64,000 nt of DNA, taken from NCBI GenBank assembly GCA_937871285.1, contig CALMQS010000038.1:184477-248476 (forward strand), read 5' to 3'. The notes beneath the pieces were generated by a model. That model was not told where the DNA came from and searched no databases. It saw nothing but the letters and a program-made list of their open reading frames with translations. Both the position numbers and the translations under genes were made by a program. The first letter of the stretch is position 1; each line of letters begins with the position of its first letter. The stretch is from an uncultured Sphingobacteriales bacterium (GTDB lineage Bacteria > Bacteroidota > Bacteroidia > Chitinophagales > Chitinophagaceae). Below, in pieces: positions 29,808 through 38,664 of this stretch.

Positions 29808-31013
29808 ATGAATGAAAAACTCACCGAACGCATCCGGGTGGAGCTGGAAGATATCCGTCAAAACGGTCTTTATAAAGCAGAACGCATTATAGAAAGTCCG
29901 CAGGGAGCCGATATAACGGTGTCTGTTCCCGGGGGAACCGGCATAAAAAAGGTTGTTAATTTTTGCGCCAATAATTATCTCGGGCTATCATCGCATCCCA
30001 AGGTTATTGAAGCCGCAAAAAAGTATATTGATGAGAGAGGATATGGCTTAAGCAGCGTTCGTTTCATTTGTGGCACACAGGATATACATAAAGAACTGGA
30101 ACAAAAACTTTCCTATTTCCTGGGAACAGAAGACACCATTTTGTATGCCGCGGCTTTTGATGCTAACGGGGGGGTATTTGAGCCGTTGTTTAATGACCAG
30201 GATGCGATCATATCCGACGCATTGAATCATGCTTCCATTATTGACGGCATAAGACTTTGTAAAGCGCAACGCTTCCGGTACGATCACAACAACATGCACG
30301 ATCTGGAAGATAAACTAAAAGAAGCGCAGCCGGCCAGAAACCGCATCATTGTAACCGACGGCTCTTTTAGCATGGACGGTACCATTGCCCAATTAGATAC
30401 CATTTGCGCCCTTGCGGAAAAATACGATGCGGCAGTAATGACAGATGAGTGTCATTCTACAGGCTTCCTCGGCAAAACCGGCAGGGGTACCCATGAATAC
30501 CGGGGCGTAATGGGTAAGATAGATATCATTACCGGCACCCTGGGAAAAGCGCTGGGCGGCGCATCCGGAGGCTTTACCAGTGGCCGCAAAGCCATTGTTG
30601 ATATGCTGCGGCAACGCTCACGGCCTTATCTTTTTTCCAATACGCTGGCACCGAGTATCGTAGGCGGTTCCATTGCCGTGCTGGATATGCTTAGTGAAAC
30701 CACCGCATTAAGAGATAAGTTAGAATGGAATACCGCCTATTTTCGCAGGAAAATGACATCGGCCGGTTTTGATATTAAGCCGGGCGACCATCCTATCGTT
30801 CCTATTATGCTGTACGATGCGGTACTGGCGCAAACCATGGCATCACAGCTACTGGAAGAAGGCATTTATGTAACCGGCTTTTTCTTCCCCGTTGTGCCTA
30901 AAGATACGGCACGCATACGGGTGCAGATAAGCGCTGCGCATGAGCAGCACCATTTAGATAAGGCAATAGCCGCTTTTATCAAAACAGGCAAAGCGCTTGG
31001 TGTACTTCACTAA
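29808..31013 (+). CDS. kbl: Glycine C-acetyltransferase (2-amino-3-ketobutyrate CoA ligase)
   Basis: A 401-aa PLP enzyme of the alpha-oxoamine synthase family. It splits 2-amino-3-oxobutyrate with CoA to glycine and acetyl-CoA in threonine breakdown. Visible are [12 protein letters not shown], the stacking region [25 protein letters not shown], and the PLP lysine in [10 protein letters not shown] (about residue 245). I start at 29808 (MNEKLTERI) because the -7 promoter element lies between this ATG and the earlier one. No threonine dehydrogenase gene is adjacent, and related serine palmitoyltransferase-like enzymes are a lesser possibility. Confidence 0.9.
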   Translation: MNEKLTERIRVELEDIRQNGLYKAERIIESPQGADITVSVPGGTGIKKVVNFCANNYLGLSSHPKVIEAAKKYIDERGYGLSSVRFICGTQDIHKELEQKLSYFLGTEDTILYAAAFDANGGVFEPLFNDQDAIISDALNHASIIDGIRLCKAQRFRYDHNNMHDLEDKLKEAQPARNRIIVTDGSFSMDGTIAQLDTICALAEKYDAAVMTDECHSTGFLGKTGRGTHEYRGVMGKIDIITGTLGKALGGASGGFTSGRKAIVDMLRQRSRPYLFSNTLAPSIVGGSIAVLDMLSETTALRDKLEWNTAYFRRKMTSAGFDIKPGDHPIVPIMLYDAVLAQTMASQLLEEGIYVTGFFFPVVPKDTARIRVQISAAHEQHHLDKAIAAFIKTGKALGVLH

Positions 31014-31065
31014 AGCGTTTGCTTTGTGCATGCGTTATTTACTATTAAAAACCTATACTGTTATA

Positions 31066-31884
31066 ATGAAAATAAAATATCCGTCATTTTGTGCTTTAGC
31101 CATCGCCGCTTTTTTTATCGCTTCCTGTTCTATGAACAATGTGAAGCAGGATAATTCGTTCAAAAAATATTTTGATGAAAATAACGTGGAAGGCAGCTTT
31201 GCCCTGTTTGATAATGGCAGAGGAAAATTCGTGATATACAATCTTAAAAGAGATACGACCCGAATATTACCCGCCTCCACGTTTAAAATCGTAAACGCTC
31301 TGATCGCGCTGCAAACAGGCGTAATAACTACCGACAGCAGCATCATTAAATGGGACGGGATACAAAGAGACGTAAGCAACTGGAACCAGGACCTGAGCCT
31401 GGCTCAGGCGTTCCGGTACTCTGCTGTTCCCCATTTCCAGGAAATAGCCCGGAACATTGGCAGGGATACCATGCAGAAATGGATAGACAGCCTGAAGTAT
31501 GGCAACATGAAGCTTGGCCCGGCCATAGATTCCTTCTGGCTCGACAATTCGCTGCAGATATCCCCTGATGAAGAGCTGGGATTGGTTAAAAAGCTCTACT
31601 TCGATCAGCTCCCTTTCAGGAAAGGGGTGCAGCAGGCAGTAAGAAATATGATGCTGCAGGAAGATAACAGCAACTATACCATAAGCTATAAAACCGGGTG
31701 GGGATATAACACTGAAAACCACGCCGTGGGATGGGTGGTAGGATGGATAGAGGAAAACAGGCATCCGTATTTTTTTGTGCTGAACTTTGAAACAGCGGAT
31801 CCCAAAGCAGACATTCCGGCCATACGCCAGAATATCCTGAACAGCATACTTAAACAGGAAGGGTTTTTTGAAGGAAAGATGTAG
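31066..31884 (+). CDS. Class D beta-lactamase (lipoprotein)
   Basis: A 272-aa serine beta-lactamase of the OXA type. The ATG at 31066 opens a lipoprotein signal ending FFIASC (Cys 21). All class D motifs are present: S71-TFK-74 with the catalytic serine, SAV at 119-121, YGN at 145-147, the omega-loop FWLDNSLQIS near 157, and KTG at 209-211 followed by W. It should hydrolyse penicillin-type drugs in the periplasm. Without transposon sequences nearby it looks like a resident chromosomal gene, 52 bp after kbl. Confidence 0.93.
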   Translation: MKIKYPSFCALAIAAFFIASCSMNNVKQDNSFKKYFDENNVEGSFALFDNGRGKFVIYNLKRDTTRILPASTFKIVNALIALQTGVITTDSSIIKWDGIQRDVSNWNQDLSLAQAFRYSAVPHFQEIARNIGRDTMQKWIDSLKYGNMKLGPAIDSFWLDNSLQISPDEELGLVKKLYFDQLPFRKGVQQAVRNMMLQEDNSNYTISYKTGWGYNTENHAVGWVVGWIEENRHPYFFVLNFETADPKADIPAIRQNILNSILKQEGFFEGKM

Positions 31885-32040
31885 AAGGGGGAGAAGTGGG
31901 GAGTGAGGAGTGGTAAGAGGTAAGAGGGGTGAAACGTGAGGAGCGGGAATGGGTGAAAGGCGAGAAGAAAATTTATCGTTTCACGGTTATCGTTTATCGA
32001 AGAGGGAAGCGGAAAGTGCCGGATACCTGCTGCTTAAAAG
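31885..32040. repeat. Purine-rich low-complexity intergenic repeat
   Basis: The stretch is built from gtgaggagtgg / taagaggtaagagg phrases followed by a ttatcgttt...gttatcgtttatcg phrase. A complementary style (cttaccacttactactta) occurs at 58745-58765 and ttatcgttt at 58652-58662. No gene is present. These are phrase-like intergenic repeats without clear function. Confidence 0.55.
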
Positions 32041-32056
32041 TAATTAATTTTTTCTA

Positions 32057-33052
32057 TTGATACGTTTTGAACATAGCGAACATCTGTTATTGCTGCTGCT
32101 GATCCCGGTATTGATATTGCTGTTCAGGGCAGTGCTGCGCTGGAAAAAAACCACAGTAAAAAAAATTGGTGATGAAGCGCTCGTGATGCAACTCATCCGG
32201 GGCTTTTCTCCCAAAAAATACAGAGCCCGCTTTGTTATCGTACTGCTGTCTTTCGGTTGCCTTATCATTGCCGCCGCTAACCTGCAATCTGCCACCCAGG
32301 CAGAAAAAATAAACCGGCAGGGCATAGACGTTATGATCGCCTTAGACGTGAGCAGGAGCATGCTTGCCGCGGATATTAAGCCCAGCCGCTTAGAAAGGTC
32401 TAAACAGTTTATCAGCAAACTGATGAACAGACTGGAAAACGACAGGGTGGGGCTGGTAATTTTTGCGGGAAGAGCTTATATGCAAATGCCGCTTACCTCC
32501 GATCATACGGCTGCAGGATTGTATGTGAGCAATGCCGGGCCGGACGCTGTGCCTACGCAGGGCACAGTAATTGCTGATGCATTAAGAACAGCTAACAGCG
32601 GGTTTAATGCAAAAGATAAAAAGTATAAGGCAGTTGTATTGATAACAGATGGTGAAGACCATGATGAGCAAGCCCTTAAAACAGCAAAACAATTAGCCGG
32701 AAACGGGGTGGTAATACATACCATTGGGGTAGGCTCTACCCAGGGATCGCCTATATTAAACCCTATTACAGGCGAAAGCAGGCGCGACCTGCATGGCAAT
32801 ATCGTTATATCGCGGCTTAATGAGCAGGAGCTTACGGATATTGCCCATGCGGCAAATGGTATATACCAGCAATTAAATGATATAGAAACAGTGACAGACA
32901 AAATAACAGCGCAGTTTGCAGGTATGGAGCAGAAAACGATCCAGGATAACCGGCTGCTCAATTACCGCAGCTTTTTTCAATGGTTCCTGGCGCTGGCATT
33001 TGCCGGGCTTGCAGGTGAGCTGTTTATAAGTGAAAAAAAGAAAATACGATAG
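32057..33052 (+). CDS. VWA-domain protein of the Bat (aerotolerance) type
   Basis: A 331-aa inner-membrane protein with two N-terminal membrane helices (about 10-28 and 57-76), a von Willebrand A domain with a full MIDAS (DVSRS near 95, a Thr in PLTSDHT, ITDGEDHDE), and a last membrane helix near the C-terminus. This is the BatA/BatB layout. The start must be TTG at 32057, because an in-frame stop is 12 bases upstream; MIRFEH is a usual Bat N-terminus. It is followed after 1 base by the TPR partner. Confidence 0.87.
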   Translation: MIRFEHSEHLLLLLLIPVLILLFRAVLRWKKTTVKKIGDEALVMQLIRGFSPKKYRARFVIVLLSFGCLIIAAANLQSATQAEKINRQGIDVMIALDVSRSMLAADIKPSRLERSKQFISKLMNRLENDRVGLVIFAGRAYMQMPLTSDHTAAGLYVSNAGPDAVPTQGTVIADALRTANSGFNAKDKKYKAVVLITDGEDHDEQALKTAKQLAGNGVVIHTIGVGSTQGSPILNPITGESRRDLHGNIVISRLNEQELTDIAHAANGIYQQLNDIETVTDKITAQFAGMEQKTIQDNRLLNYRSFFQWFLALAFAGLAGELFISEKKKIR

Positions 33053-33053
33053 T

Positions 33054-33668
33054 ATGCGGACCATCCTTTTATATATAATGCTTTTGTTGGGTGCTCCGGC
33101 TTTTTCACAAAACATAAACCGTTTAATTGGAAAAGGTAATGAAGCTTACCGCCTGCAGCAATATGATAAAGCTGTGGCGGCTTACAAAGAAGCGCTGAAA
33201 GCAGATCCCCGCAACAGCGTTGCTGCATTCAATATGGGTAATGCGCTCTTTAAAAATGAATCGTATGAAGAAGCGGCAGGCACTTTTGATAAAGCAGCTA
33301 AGCTTACGGATGATAAAAGGTTACAATCGCAGTTGCTTTACAATAAAGGGGTAGCGTTAACCCGGCAAAAAGCACTGGAGGAAAGCATTGCGGCTTATAA
33401 ACAAACCTTGCGCCTTAACTCCTCCGATACGCTTGCCCGTGAAAACCTGCAGAGAGCATTAAACGAAAAAAAGCAACAACAGCAGCAACAGGAAAATGAA
33501 AGCAGGAAGAAAGAACAAAAAGAGGATCAGCCCAAACCTCAACCCAATAAGCTCAATAAGCAACAGGTAGAACAACTGCTTAAAGCATTGGAAGAGCAGG
33601 AAAGAAAGCTGCACGACAGGATGATGAAAAAGGCCCCTGTTCCCGGCCAGCCTGAAAAAGACTGGTAA
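33054..33668 (+). CDS. TPR protein of the Bat operon (BatC-like)
   Basis: A 204-aa exported protein. From the ATG at 33054 it has a signal peptide (MRTILLYIMLLLGAPAFS), three to four tetratricopeptide repeats (about 22-130: GNEAYRLQQYDKAVAAYKEAL, AAFNMGNALFKNESYEEAA and others), then a Gln/Lys/Glu-rich low-complexity tail. It partners the VWA protein just upstream. The usual batD and batE genes do not follow; a convergent transporter does. Confidence 0.85.
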   Translation: MRTILLYIMLLLGAPAFSQNINRLIGKGNEAYRLQQYDKAVAAYKEALKADPRNSVAAFNMGNALFKNESYEEAAGTFDKAAKLTDDKRLQSQLLYNKGVALTRQKALEESIAAYKQTLRLNSSDTLARENLQRALNEKKQQQQQQENESRKKEQKEDQPKPQPNKLNKQQVEQLLKALEEQERKLHDRMMKKAPVPGQPEKDW

Positions 33669-33710
33669 TGGCATGCCTCCGGCGGTATTTAAATAAGGCA
33701 TGTCATATAT

Positions 33711-34643
33711 CTACTGTTGTTTACGGGACTTAGCCAGGTTCACCAGCAGTACACCCGCCAGTATAACACCAAGTCCGGCAATTTGCAAAGCCGATATCTT
33801 TTCAGCACCCAGAAACACGCCCAGCAATACCGCTACAACAGGATTTACATATGCATGCGTGCTTACCTGCGTAGCCGGGCGAACTTTGAGCAGCCATACA
33901 TAAGCGCTGTACCCAAGTAAAGAACCCATCGTAATAAGATACAAAACAGCCAGCCATGCCGAAGTTGAAACTTCGTGCCAGTTAAAATCATTCCAGTCGC
34001 CGCGTATACCTCCCGCAATGGCATAGGCCAAACCAGCGCCCAGCATTTGCCAGCCAGAATTGAGGGCGCCGCTGAAGGTTGTAGTTTTATATTTGGAATA
34101 CAGCGATCCGGCTACCCAGGACACAGAACCGATAACCAGCACGCCTATAGAAACAGTTTCCCATTGATTGCCATTGCCTGATAAAGCCTCACTCATATTT
34201 TCTTTGAACAGGAAAAGGATACCTGCAAAACCCGTTATCAAACCGGCGATAATACCGGCGCTGGTAAAATTTGCGCGCCACTTACTGTAGTCGAGCAGTA
34301 CGAACCAGACAGGAGTAGATGCAAGAAATACAGCCACTACTGAACTTGCTAAAAACTGCTCCGACCATGCTACTGCCCCGTTGCCGATAAAAAGTAAAAG
34401 GAACCCGATAAAAAAAGCGAACAGGATATCTTTCCATACAAACAGTTTTTCGCCGTTCATCAAACACCAGCCTGTCATAAGCAGTCCGGCGGTTAGAAAG
34501 CGGAAAGTTCCCATCACCGTTACCGGCATGTCCTGTATGGCCATGTGAATAAAAAAGTAGGTGGATCCCCATACGATATAGATAACAGCAAAAGCTGCAA
34601 TTACTTTTGCAGCAGCAATTTTCGGTGCACTGCGCTCTTCCAT
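33711..34643 (-). CDS. EamA/DMT-family transporter
   Basis: A 310-aa inner-membrane protein with about ten membrane helices arranged as two EamA repeats: the first opens FAVIYIVWGSTYFFIHMAI, the second VLVIGSVSWVAGSLYSKY. Members export amino acids, nucleosides or other metabolites; the substrate cannot be told. It is convergent with the TPR gene and no partner gene is evident. Confidence 0.9.
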   Translation of the reverse strand: MEERSAPKIAAAKVIAAFAVIYIVWGSTYFFIHMAIQDMPVTVMGTFRFLTAGLLMTGWCLMNGEKLFVWKDILFAFFIGFLLLFIGNGAVAWSEQFLASSVVAVFLASTPVWFVLLDYSKWRANFTSAGIIAGLITGFAGILFLFKENMSEALSGNGNQWETVSIGVLVIGSVSWVAGSLYSKYKTTTFSGALNSGWQMLGAGLAYAIAGGIRGDWNDFNWHEVSTSAWLAVLYLITMGSLLGYSAYVWLLKVRPATQVSTHAYVNPVVAVLLGVFLGAEKISALQIAGLGVILAGVLLVNLAKSRKQQ

Positions 34644-34814
34644 TCTCGCTTGTCTTTTATTTATGTATACTAACGGTTCCTTTGTATCCCCGGGCAGGCA
34701 TTGAAATGTTCCTGTTTCACAATACCGGAACTCCTTTAGAGCGGCAAACCTATAGGAAAATTGCGACTATTGATACTACAGGAAGTACAAAAGCGGGCGC
34801 ATCACCTTAAAAAA

Positions 34815-35627
34815 CTATTTGTATTCCAGCACAAATTCATTGCCGTTTTCATTCATTAGTTCCGGGTAACCCAAATTGTTATACACATAGGTAGTGTTGG
34901 AAGTAATGCTTAGTCCTGAAGTGGAAGGAGGATAGCTATTATAATTAACTGTAGTGGTGGCTGTTATATTATTTCCGTTTACAGAGAAGGGAATATTTTC
35001 TATGCTGTGGTAAACATTCCTGTAGGGATTTTTTTTGTTATCATGCTGGTAACTACACTTCAACGTAAGTACAGGCTCGGGGTCAAACTGCCTTTGATTG
35101 TATTCTTCACTTAATATGATGTTGCTGCCTTCATAAGTGTAAGTAGTATATCCAAACAGTGCCCCGTCTGCCGAATACCGGGTTTGTTTAACAGGACGAC
35201 CCGCAGCATCATAGGAAAAAACCGTAAAGGAACGCAATTCGTAATCGTCGTTTATTTTCAGATAGTGGTTACTTTGTATAATACGGTTGCCGCTATATTC
35301 AAACACGGAACGGCTGTTGACGTACTGGCTGGCAAAGCTGCTGCTGGAAACATCCATCTGGTCATCTTTTTGAACCAGCCTGCCATCCTGGTATTGATAC
35401 CCGGTTTTAGCGCTAACTAATCCTGCCCCATAATCCTTATAGCTGATGCGGGTTTTGATGTTCCCGCTTTCATTATATATGTTTTCATTTTGTACAATAT
35501 CTCCCCCGTTCGTTTTCGCTTTTACAAACACCAGCTTTGGCCCCGATGTATCGTGCCGGGTTACCGTGTCTTTTTTACAGCCGGCAAAGCACAGCGCAAA
35601 AAACAGAATATATAACTGATTCTTCAT
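34815..35627 (-). CDS. Lipoprotein with YD/RHS-like beta repeats
   Basis: A 270-aa predicted lipoprotein. I chose the ATG at 35627 because it starts a lipoprotein signal with FAGC at about residue 16; the frame is open further upstream but lacks signal character. The body holds repeating strands such as GYQYQDGRLVQKDDQ, FSYDAAGRPVKQTRYS and YTYEGSNIILSEEY, reminiscent of YD repeats. Probably surface exposed or periplasmic; function unknown. Confidence 0.75.
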   Translation of the reverse strand: MKNQLYILFFALCFAGCKKDTVTRHDTSGPKLVFVKAKTNGGDIVQNENIYNESGNIKTRISYKDYGAGLVSAKTGYQYQDGRLVQKDDQMDVSSSSFASQYVNSRSVFEYSGNRIIQSNHYLKINDDYELRSFTVFSYDAAGRPVKQTRYSADGALFGYTTYTYEGSNIILSEEYNQRQFDPEPVLTLKCSYQHDNKKNPYRNVYHSIENIPFSVNGNNITATTTVNYNSYPPSTSGLSITSNTTYVYNNLGYPELMNENGNEFVLEYK

Positions 35628-35964
35628 AAACAGCCTTATTAAATAGCTAAATACATTTGCCTTAACCTTTGAACTGACATCGTAATAAACTATAACGTTG
35701 CACCTTTTGGATAAACATTCCTGTGTTATTGGCATGAATGAAGGTATAGGGTATGAGGCATGAGGTATAGGGCAGACAAAAACTACTAACGATAGAATGA
35801 ATACTCCTTCTATGCTCCTATAGCTGAAAGCTAATGGTTGACAACCGGCTCCTTCGGATTTCGGATTTTCCTTTTCGGATTTGAGATTTACTATTTGAAT
35901 TTTATCCGCCCCGGCGGACAGGCCTGCCTGCCGGTAGGCAAATTTGGTTCTTGTGATTTGGTTC
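35628..35964. repeat. Intergenic region built of phrase repeats with a nested GC-rich element
   Basis: No gene. A ggtatagggtatgaggcatgagg phrase (about 35744-35770) is followed by AT-rich text with tttcggattt phrases, TATTTGAATTTTAT (35892-35905), a GC-rich insert (35906-35942) and TTTGGTTCTTGTGATTTGG (from 35943). The flanks occur joined, without the insert, at 57073-57107. Confidence 0.7.
35906..35942. repeat. 37-bp GC-rich palindromic repeat nested in another repeat
   Basis: The element reads ccgccccggcgg, acaggcctgcctg, ccggtaggcaaa and contains nested palindromes (CCGCCCCGGCGG and GCCTGCCTGCCGGTAGGC). It lies exactly between two blocks that are contiguous at 57073-57107, so it looks inserted or that copy looks cleanly deleted. 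Confidence 0.65.
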
Positions 35965-36636
35965 TTAGTGCTTTTCTTCGGGCTTCGGATCCCCCGCTTC
36001 CCTCAAAACATTTTCTACACTGTTTTTCAATGTGTTATAATCCGTATACCCTTTGGCTATGGCATAGAACCGGTTACCGGCTACCTGCAAAAACACGGCG
36101 GGAAAACCGGTTACCTTAAGCTGTTTGCATAGCGCGAACTCATGGTACGCCTTTTCACGGTATTCCACGCTGTGCAGCTTTTTATAAAATAATTCAGGGG
36201 ATATAGGATAATTGCTCAGCAAATGACGGTACGCTTCATCATCGCACAGATCCCTGCCCTCAAAATGTAAGGCATACTGAAGGGCGGATGCGAAGGGAAC
36301 GGCAAGGTGGGGATGCTCATCTTTGATCACACATAAAGCAATAGCGGGTTTTTCAGAATGGGGAAACCAGTCGCTGTCTTCCGGGTTATTGATATGCCAT
36401 AAATAATCCCTGCCGAATGATATGCCGGTATGGTCTTCAACCATTTTGTATGATTGCCTGATATAATCTGCTATTACACCAATATGCCGCGGCTTTTCCG
36501 GAAGGATCATACCACCCGACAATACTTCAAAATCAATAGCATTACGGTATTGCACCTCCAGTTTTTGCATTACCGGGCTAAAGCCATAACACCACCCGCA
36601 GTAGGCATCATAACAATAAATGATCAGGGGCTTCAT
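35965..36636 (-). CDS. DsbA-family (FrnE-like) thioredoxin-fold protein
   Basis: A 223-aa cytoplasmic protein from the ATG at 36636 (MKPLIIYCYDAYCGWCYG); the frame extends 13 codons further without clear start features. The CGWC active site lies at residues 12-15, followed by a helical insert and the cis-Pro region VTGFPAVFLQ near 188. FrnE-like members act as oxidoreductases or isomerases on disulfides. It is divergent from the RRM gene and shares no operon. Confidence 0.88.
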   Translation of the reverse strand: MKPLIIYCYDAYCGWCYGFSPVMQKLEVQYRNAIDFEVLSGGMILPEKPRHIGVIADYIRQSYKMVEDHTGISFGRDYLWHINNPEDSDWFPHSEKPAIALCVIKDEHPHLAVPFASALQYALHFEGRDLCDDEAYRHLLSNYPISPELFYKKLHSVEYREKAYHEFALCKQLKVTGFPAVFLQVAGNRFYAIAKGYTDYNTLKNSVENVLREAGDPKPEEKH

Positions 36637-36696
36637 TGTCCTTTTTACGGCAAAAGTAGCCTGTGCTTCCGGCACTTTATTTTTTTAAAAATAATT

Positions 36697-36727
36697 ATTG
36701 TTACATGAAAACTAATCCCTACCTTTG
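36697..36727 (+). promoter_or_regulatory. Promoter of the RRM gene with a long leader
   Basis: ATTG at 36697-36700, a 19-base spacer and TACCTTTG at 36720-36727 match the Bacteroidota promoter layout. Transcription would start near 36734, giving a leader of about 125 nt before the RRM start, as is common for cold-inducible RNA-binding protein genes. Confidence 0.7.
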
Positions 36728-36859
36728 CGCCTCAAATTTGAGTTTGTACAGTTCCGGTAATGAAATGATTCAATCTGCTACGCATCTTCTGCTAATAGTT
36801 CAGTCGTCCTTACTTCCCTGTTTTCTCAGATTTACATTTGTAAAACTTAATCACTTAGT

Positions 36860-37189
36860 ATGAACATTTATGTTTCCAATTTAAGTTTCAACGTCGTAGA
36901 CGAGGACTTAAAAGCTTTTTTTGAAGAATACGGAGAAGTATCTTCTGCCAGGGTTATAACCGATAAATTTACCGGTCGCAGCCGTGGATTTGGATTTGTT
37001 GAAATGCCTAATGACGAGGAAGCGCAGAAGGCTATTACCGAATTAGACAAAGGCGTTGTTGAAGGCAGGCCGATCACTGTTACAGAAGCTAAACCCCGTG
37101 AAGAACGCAGCAATAGCGGCGGCAACGGCGGTGGCGGTAACAGGCGTTCATTTGCCGGCAGCAACCGCGGTGGCGGTGGTCGCTACTAA
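36860..37189 (+). CDS. RRM-domain RNA-binding protein
   Basis: A 109-aa protein with one RNA recognition motif (1-78) showing RNP2 IYVSNL (3-8) and RNP1 RGFGFVEM (42-49), then a Gly/Arg/Asn-rich tail (about 80-109, GGNGGGGNRR and GGGGRY). Such small RRM proteins in Bacteroidota bind single-stranded RNA and are abundant. The gene has its own promoter with a long leader and a strong terminator. Confidence 0.95.
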   Translation: MNIYVSNLSFNVVDEDLKAFFEEYGEVSSARVITDKFTGRSRGFGFVEMPNDEEAQKAITELDKGVVEGRPITVTEAKPREERSNSGGNGGGGNRRSFAGSNRGGGGRY

Positions 37190-37240
37190 AATACGGTCTT
37201 TCTCAACTGTTTAATATAACAGCAGGAAAGTATTGCTTTA

Positions 37241-37288
37241 AAAGGAGAACAACCTATTGTGTTACAATCATTGTTCTCCTTTTGTTAT
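37241..37288 (+). terminator. Terminator after the RRM gene
   Basis: AAAGGAGAACAA (37241-37252) pairs with TTGTTCTCCTTT (37271-37282); an inner ATTGT/ACAAT pair extends the hairpin. T-rich sequence follows. It also abuts the end of the convergent oxidoreductase gene and may serve both. Confidence 0.8.
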
Positions 37289-37289
37289 T

Positions 37290-38621
37290 TTATATTCGGG
37301 GTATTTTATATCCGTTGTTATAGGCTTTTGCCAGGTATGCTTTATTTACCGCATCGTCTGTAAATTTTCCCGCGGCTTTATCCCAGGCCAGGCGCTTACC
37401 GCTTCTGAAGGCAATATTCCCCATTTGGGCTACAATAGCTACATCGGCGCCTATTTGTATGGGAGCTGTCAGCTCCTCCATTTTCCCGGAACGTATTACA
37501 GACATAAAGTTTTGCATATGCTTGTCGAGCCCGCTCTCCGAAGGCTTCACATGGGGTTTGCTTACTTTGTTTTTTGCATTCTTTTCTTCCATTACCTCCC
37601 AGCCTCCCCTGTCGAGCACCAACGTGCCATTGTTACCTACAAATGCAATACCATGATCGCGTCCATACTGGCCGTTATCAATACCCATGGCATGGTCCCA
37701 AACCATATTAAAATTTTCAAATTCATATAAGGTGGTAAGGGTATCAGGTGTTTCTTCCGCCAGTTCCGGATAGGCAAACCTGCCACCCAGCGCCATAACC
37801 GTTTTAGGCACATCGGCCTTCATACCAAAAAGCGCATAATCTATAAGATGTACGCCCCAATCGGTCATGAGCCCGCCGGCATAGTCCCAGAACCACCGGA
37901 AATTAAAATGAAACCGGCTTGCATTAAATGGTTTTTGAGGTGCAGGGCCCAGCCATCCGGCATAATCAACACCTGCGGGAGGCGCGCTGTTGGGTTGTAC
38001 AATATCGGGCTTCATCCATCCCTGGTAGCACCACACTTTAGCCGTTCGTATATTGCCTAACTGCCCGGAATGCACAAATTCAATAGCATCCCTGAAATGC
38101 TGCTGGCTTCTTTGCCATTGGCCAACCTGCACTACCCTGTTGTGCTTTTTTTGCGCGGCCACCATTACGTTACACTCCACAATGGAGTTACCAATAGGCT
38201 TTTCCACATACACATGCTTGCCTGCCTGGCAGGCTTCCACCATTTGTAAACAATGCCAGTGATCGGGCGTGCCAATAATTACGGCATCAATATCCTTATT
38301 TTCTAACAGCTTACGGTAATCTCCGTATATTTTTACTTTAGCCGCATCTATATTAAGGGCAGCCAGCTCTTTTACCCGCTTATCGAGCACATTTCTATCT
38401 ACGTCGCATAATGCCACTAACTGCACACCCGGCACTTTTAATGCGGCTTTTGTATCCGCCCAGCCCATTCCGTTAATGCCTATTGCGCCAATATTGATCT
38501 GGTCGCTGGCCGACAGCCGGTTTTTGTGAAAAGCAAATACATTAGGGGAGAGAGCTGATAATATCAATCCGCCGGCTGCCATACGGGAGCCGTCTGTTAA
38601 AAATTTTCTTCTGCTTGACAT
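37290..38621 (-). CDS. Gfo/Idh/MocA-family oxidoreductase, Tat-type leader
   Basis: A 443-aa NAD(P)-dependent dehydrogenase-like protein. The ATG at 38621 gives a twin-arginine leader (MSSRRKFLTDGSRMAAGG). The Rossmann part has INIGAIGINGMGWAD at about 42, VALCDVD, and the catalytic-region motif YVEKPIGNS at about 142 with the conserved EKP. A C-terminal domain includes FRWFWDYAGGLMTDWGVH. It lies just downstream of a TIM-barrel epimerase with 43 bp between them, so the two likely act together on a sugar or cyclitol. Confidence 0.88.
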   Translation of the reverse strand: MSSRRKFLTDGSRMAAGGLILSALSPNVFAFHKNRLSASDQINIGAIGINGMGWADTKAALKVPGVQLVALCDVDRNVLDKRVKELAALNIDAAKVKIYGDYRKLLENKDIDAVIIGTPDHWHCLQMVEACQAGKHVYVEKPIGNSIVECNVMVAAQKKHNRVVQVGQWQRSQQHFRDAIEFVHSGQLGNIRTAKVWCYQGWMKPDIVQPNSAPPAGVDYAGWLGPAPQKPFNASRFHFNFRWFWDYAGGLMTDWGVHLIDYALFGMKADVPKTVMALGGRFAYPELAEETPDTLTTLYEFENFNMVWDHAMGIDNGQYGRDHGIAFVGNNGTLVLDRGGWEVMEEKNAKNKVSKPHVKPSESGLDKHMQNFMSVIRSGKMEELTAPIQIGADVAIVAQMGNIAFRSGKRLAWDKAAGKFTDDAVNKAYLAKAYNNGYKIPRI

Positions 38622-38664
38622 ACTTGTTGGTTTATAAGAAAAGTTGATTAACAAATGATGCAGC

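Noticed and set aside
31066..31884. Beta-lactamase gene as recently acquired resistance cassette
   Set aside because: No integron site, insertion sequence or transposase lies nearby and the surroundings are ordinary chromosomal genes.
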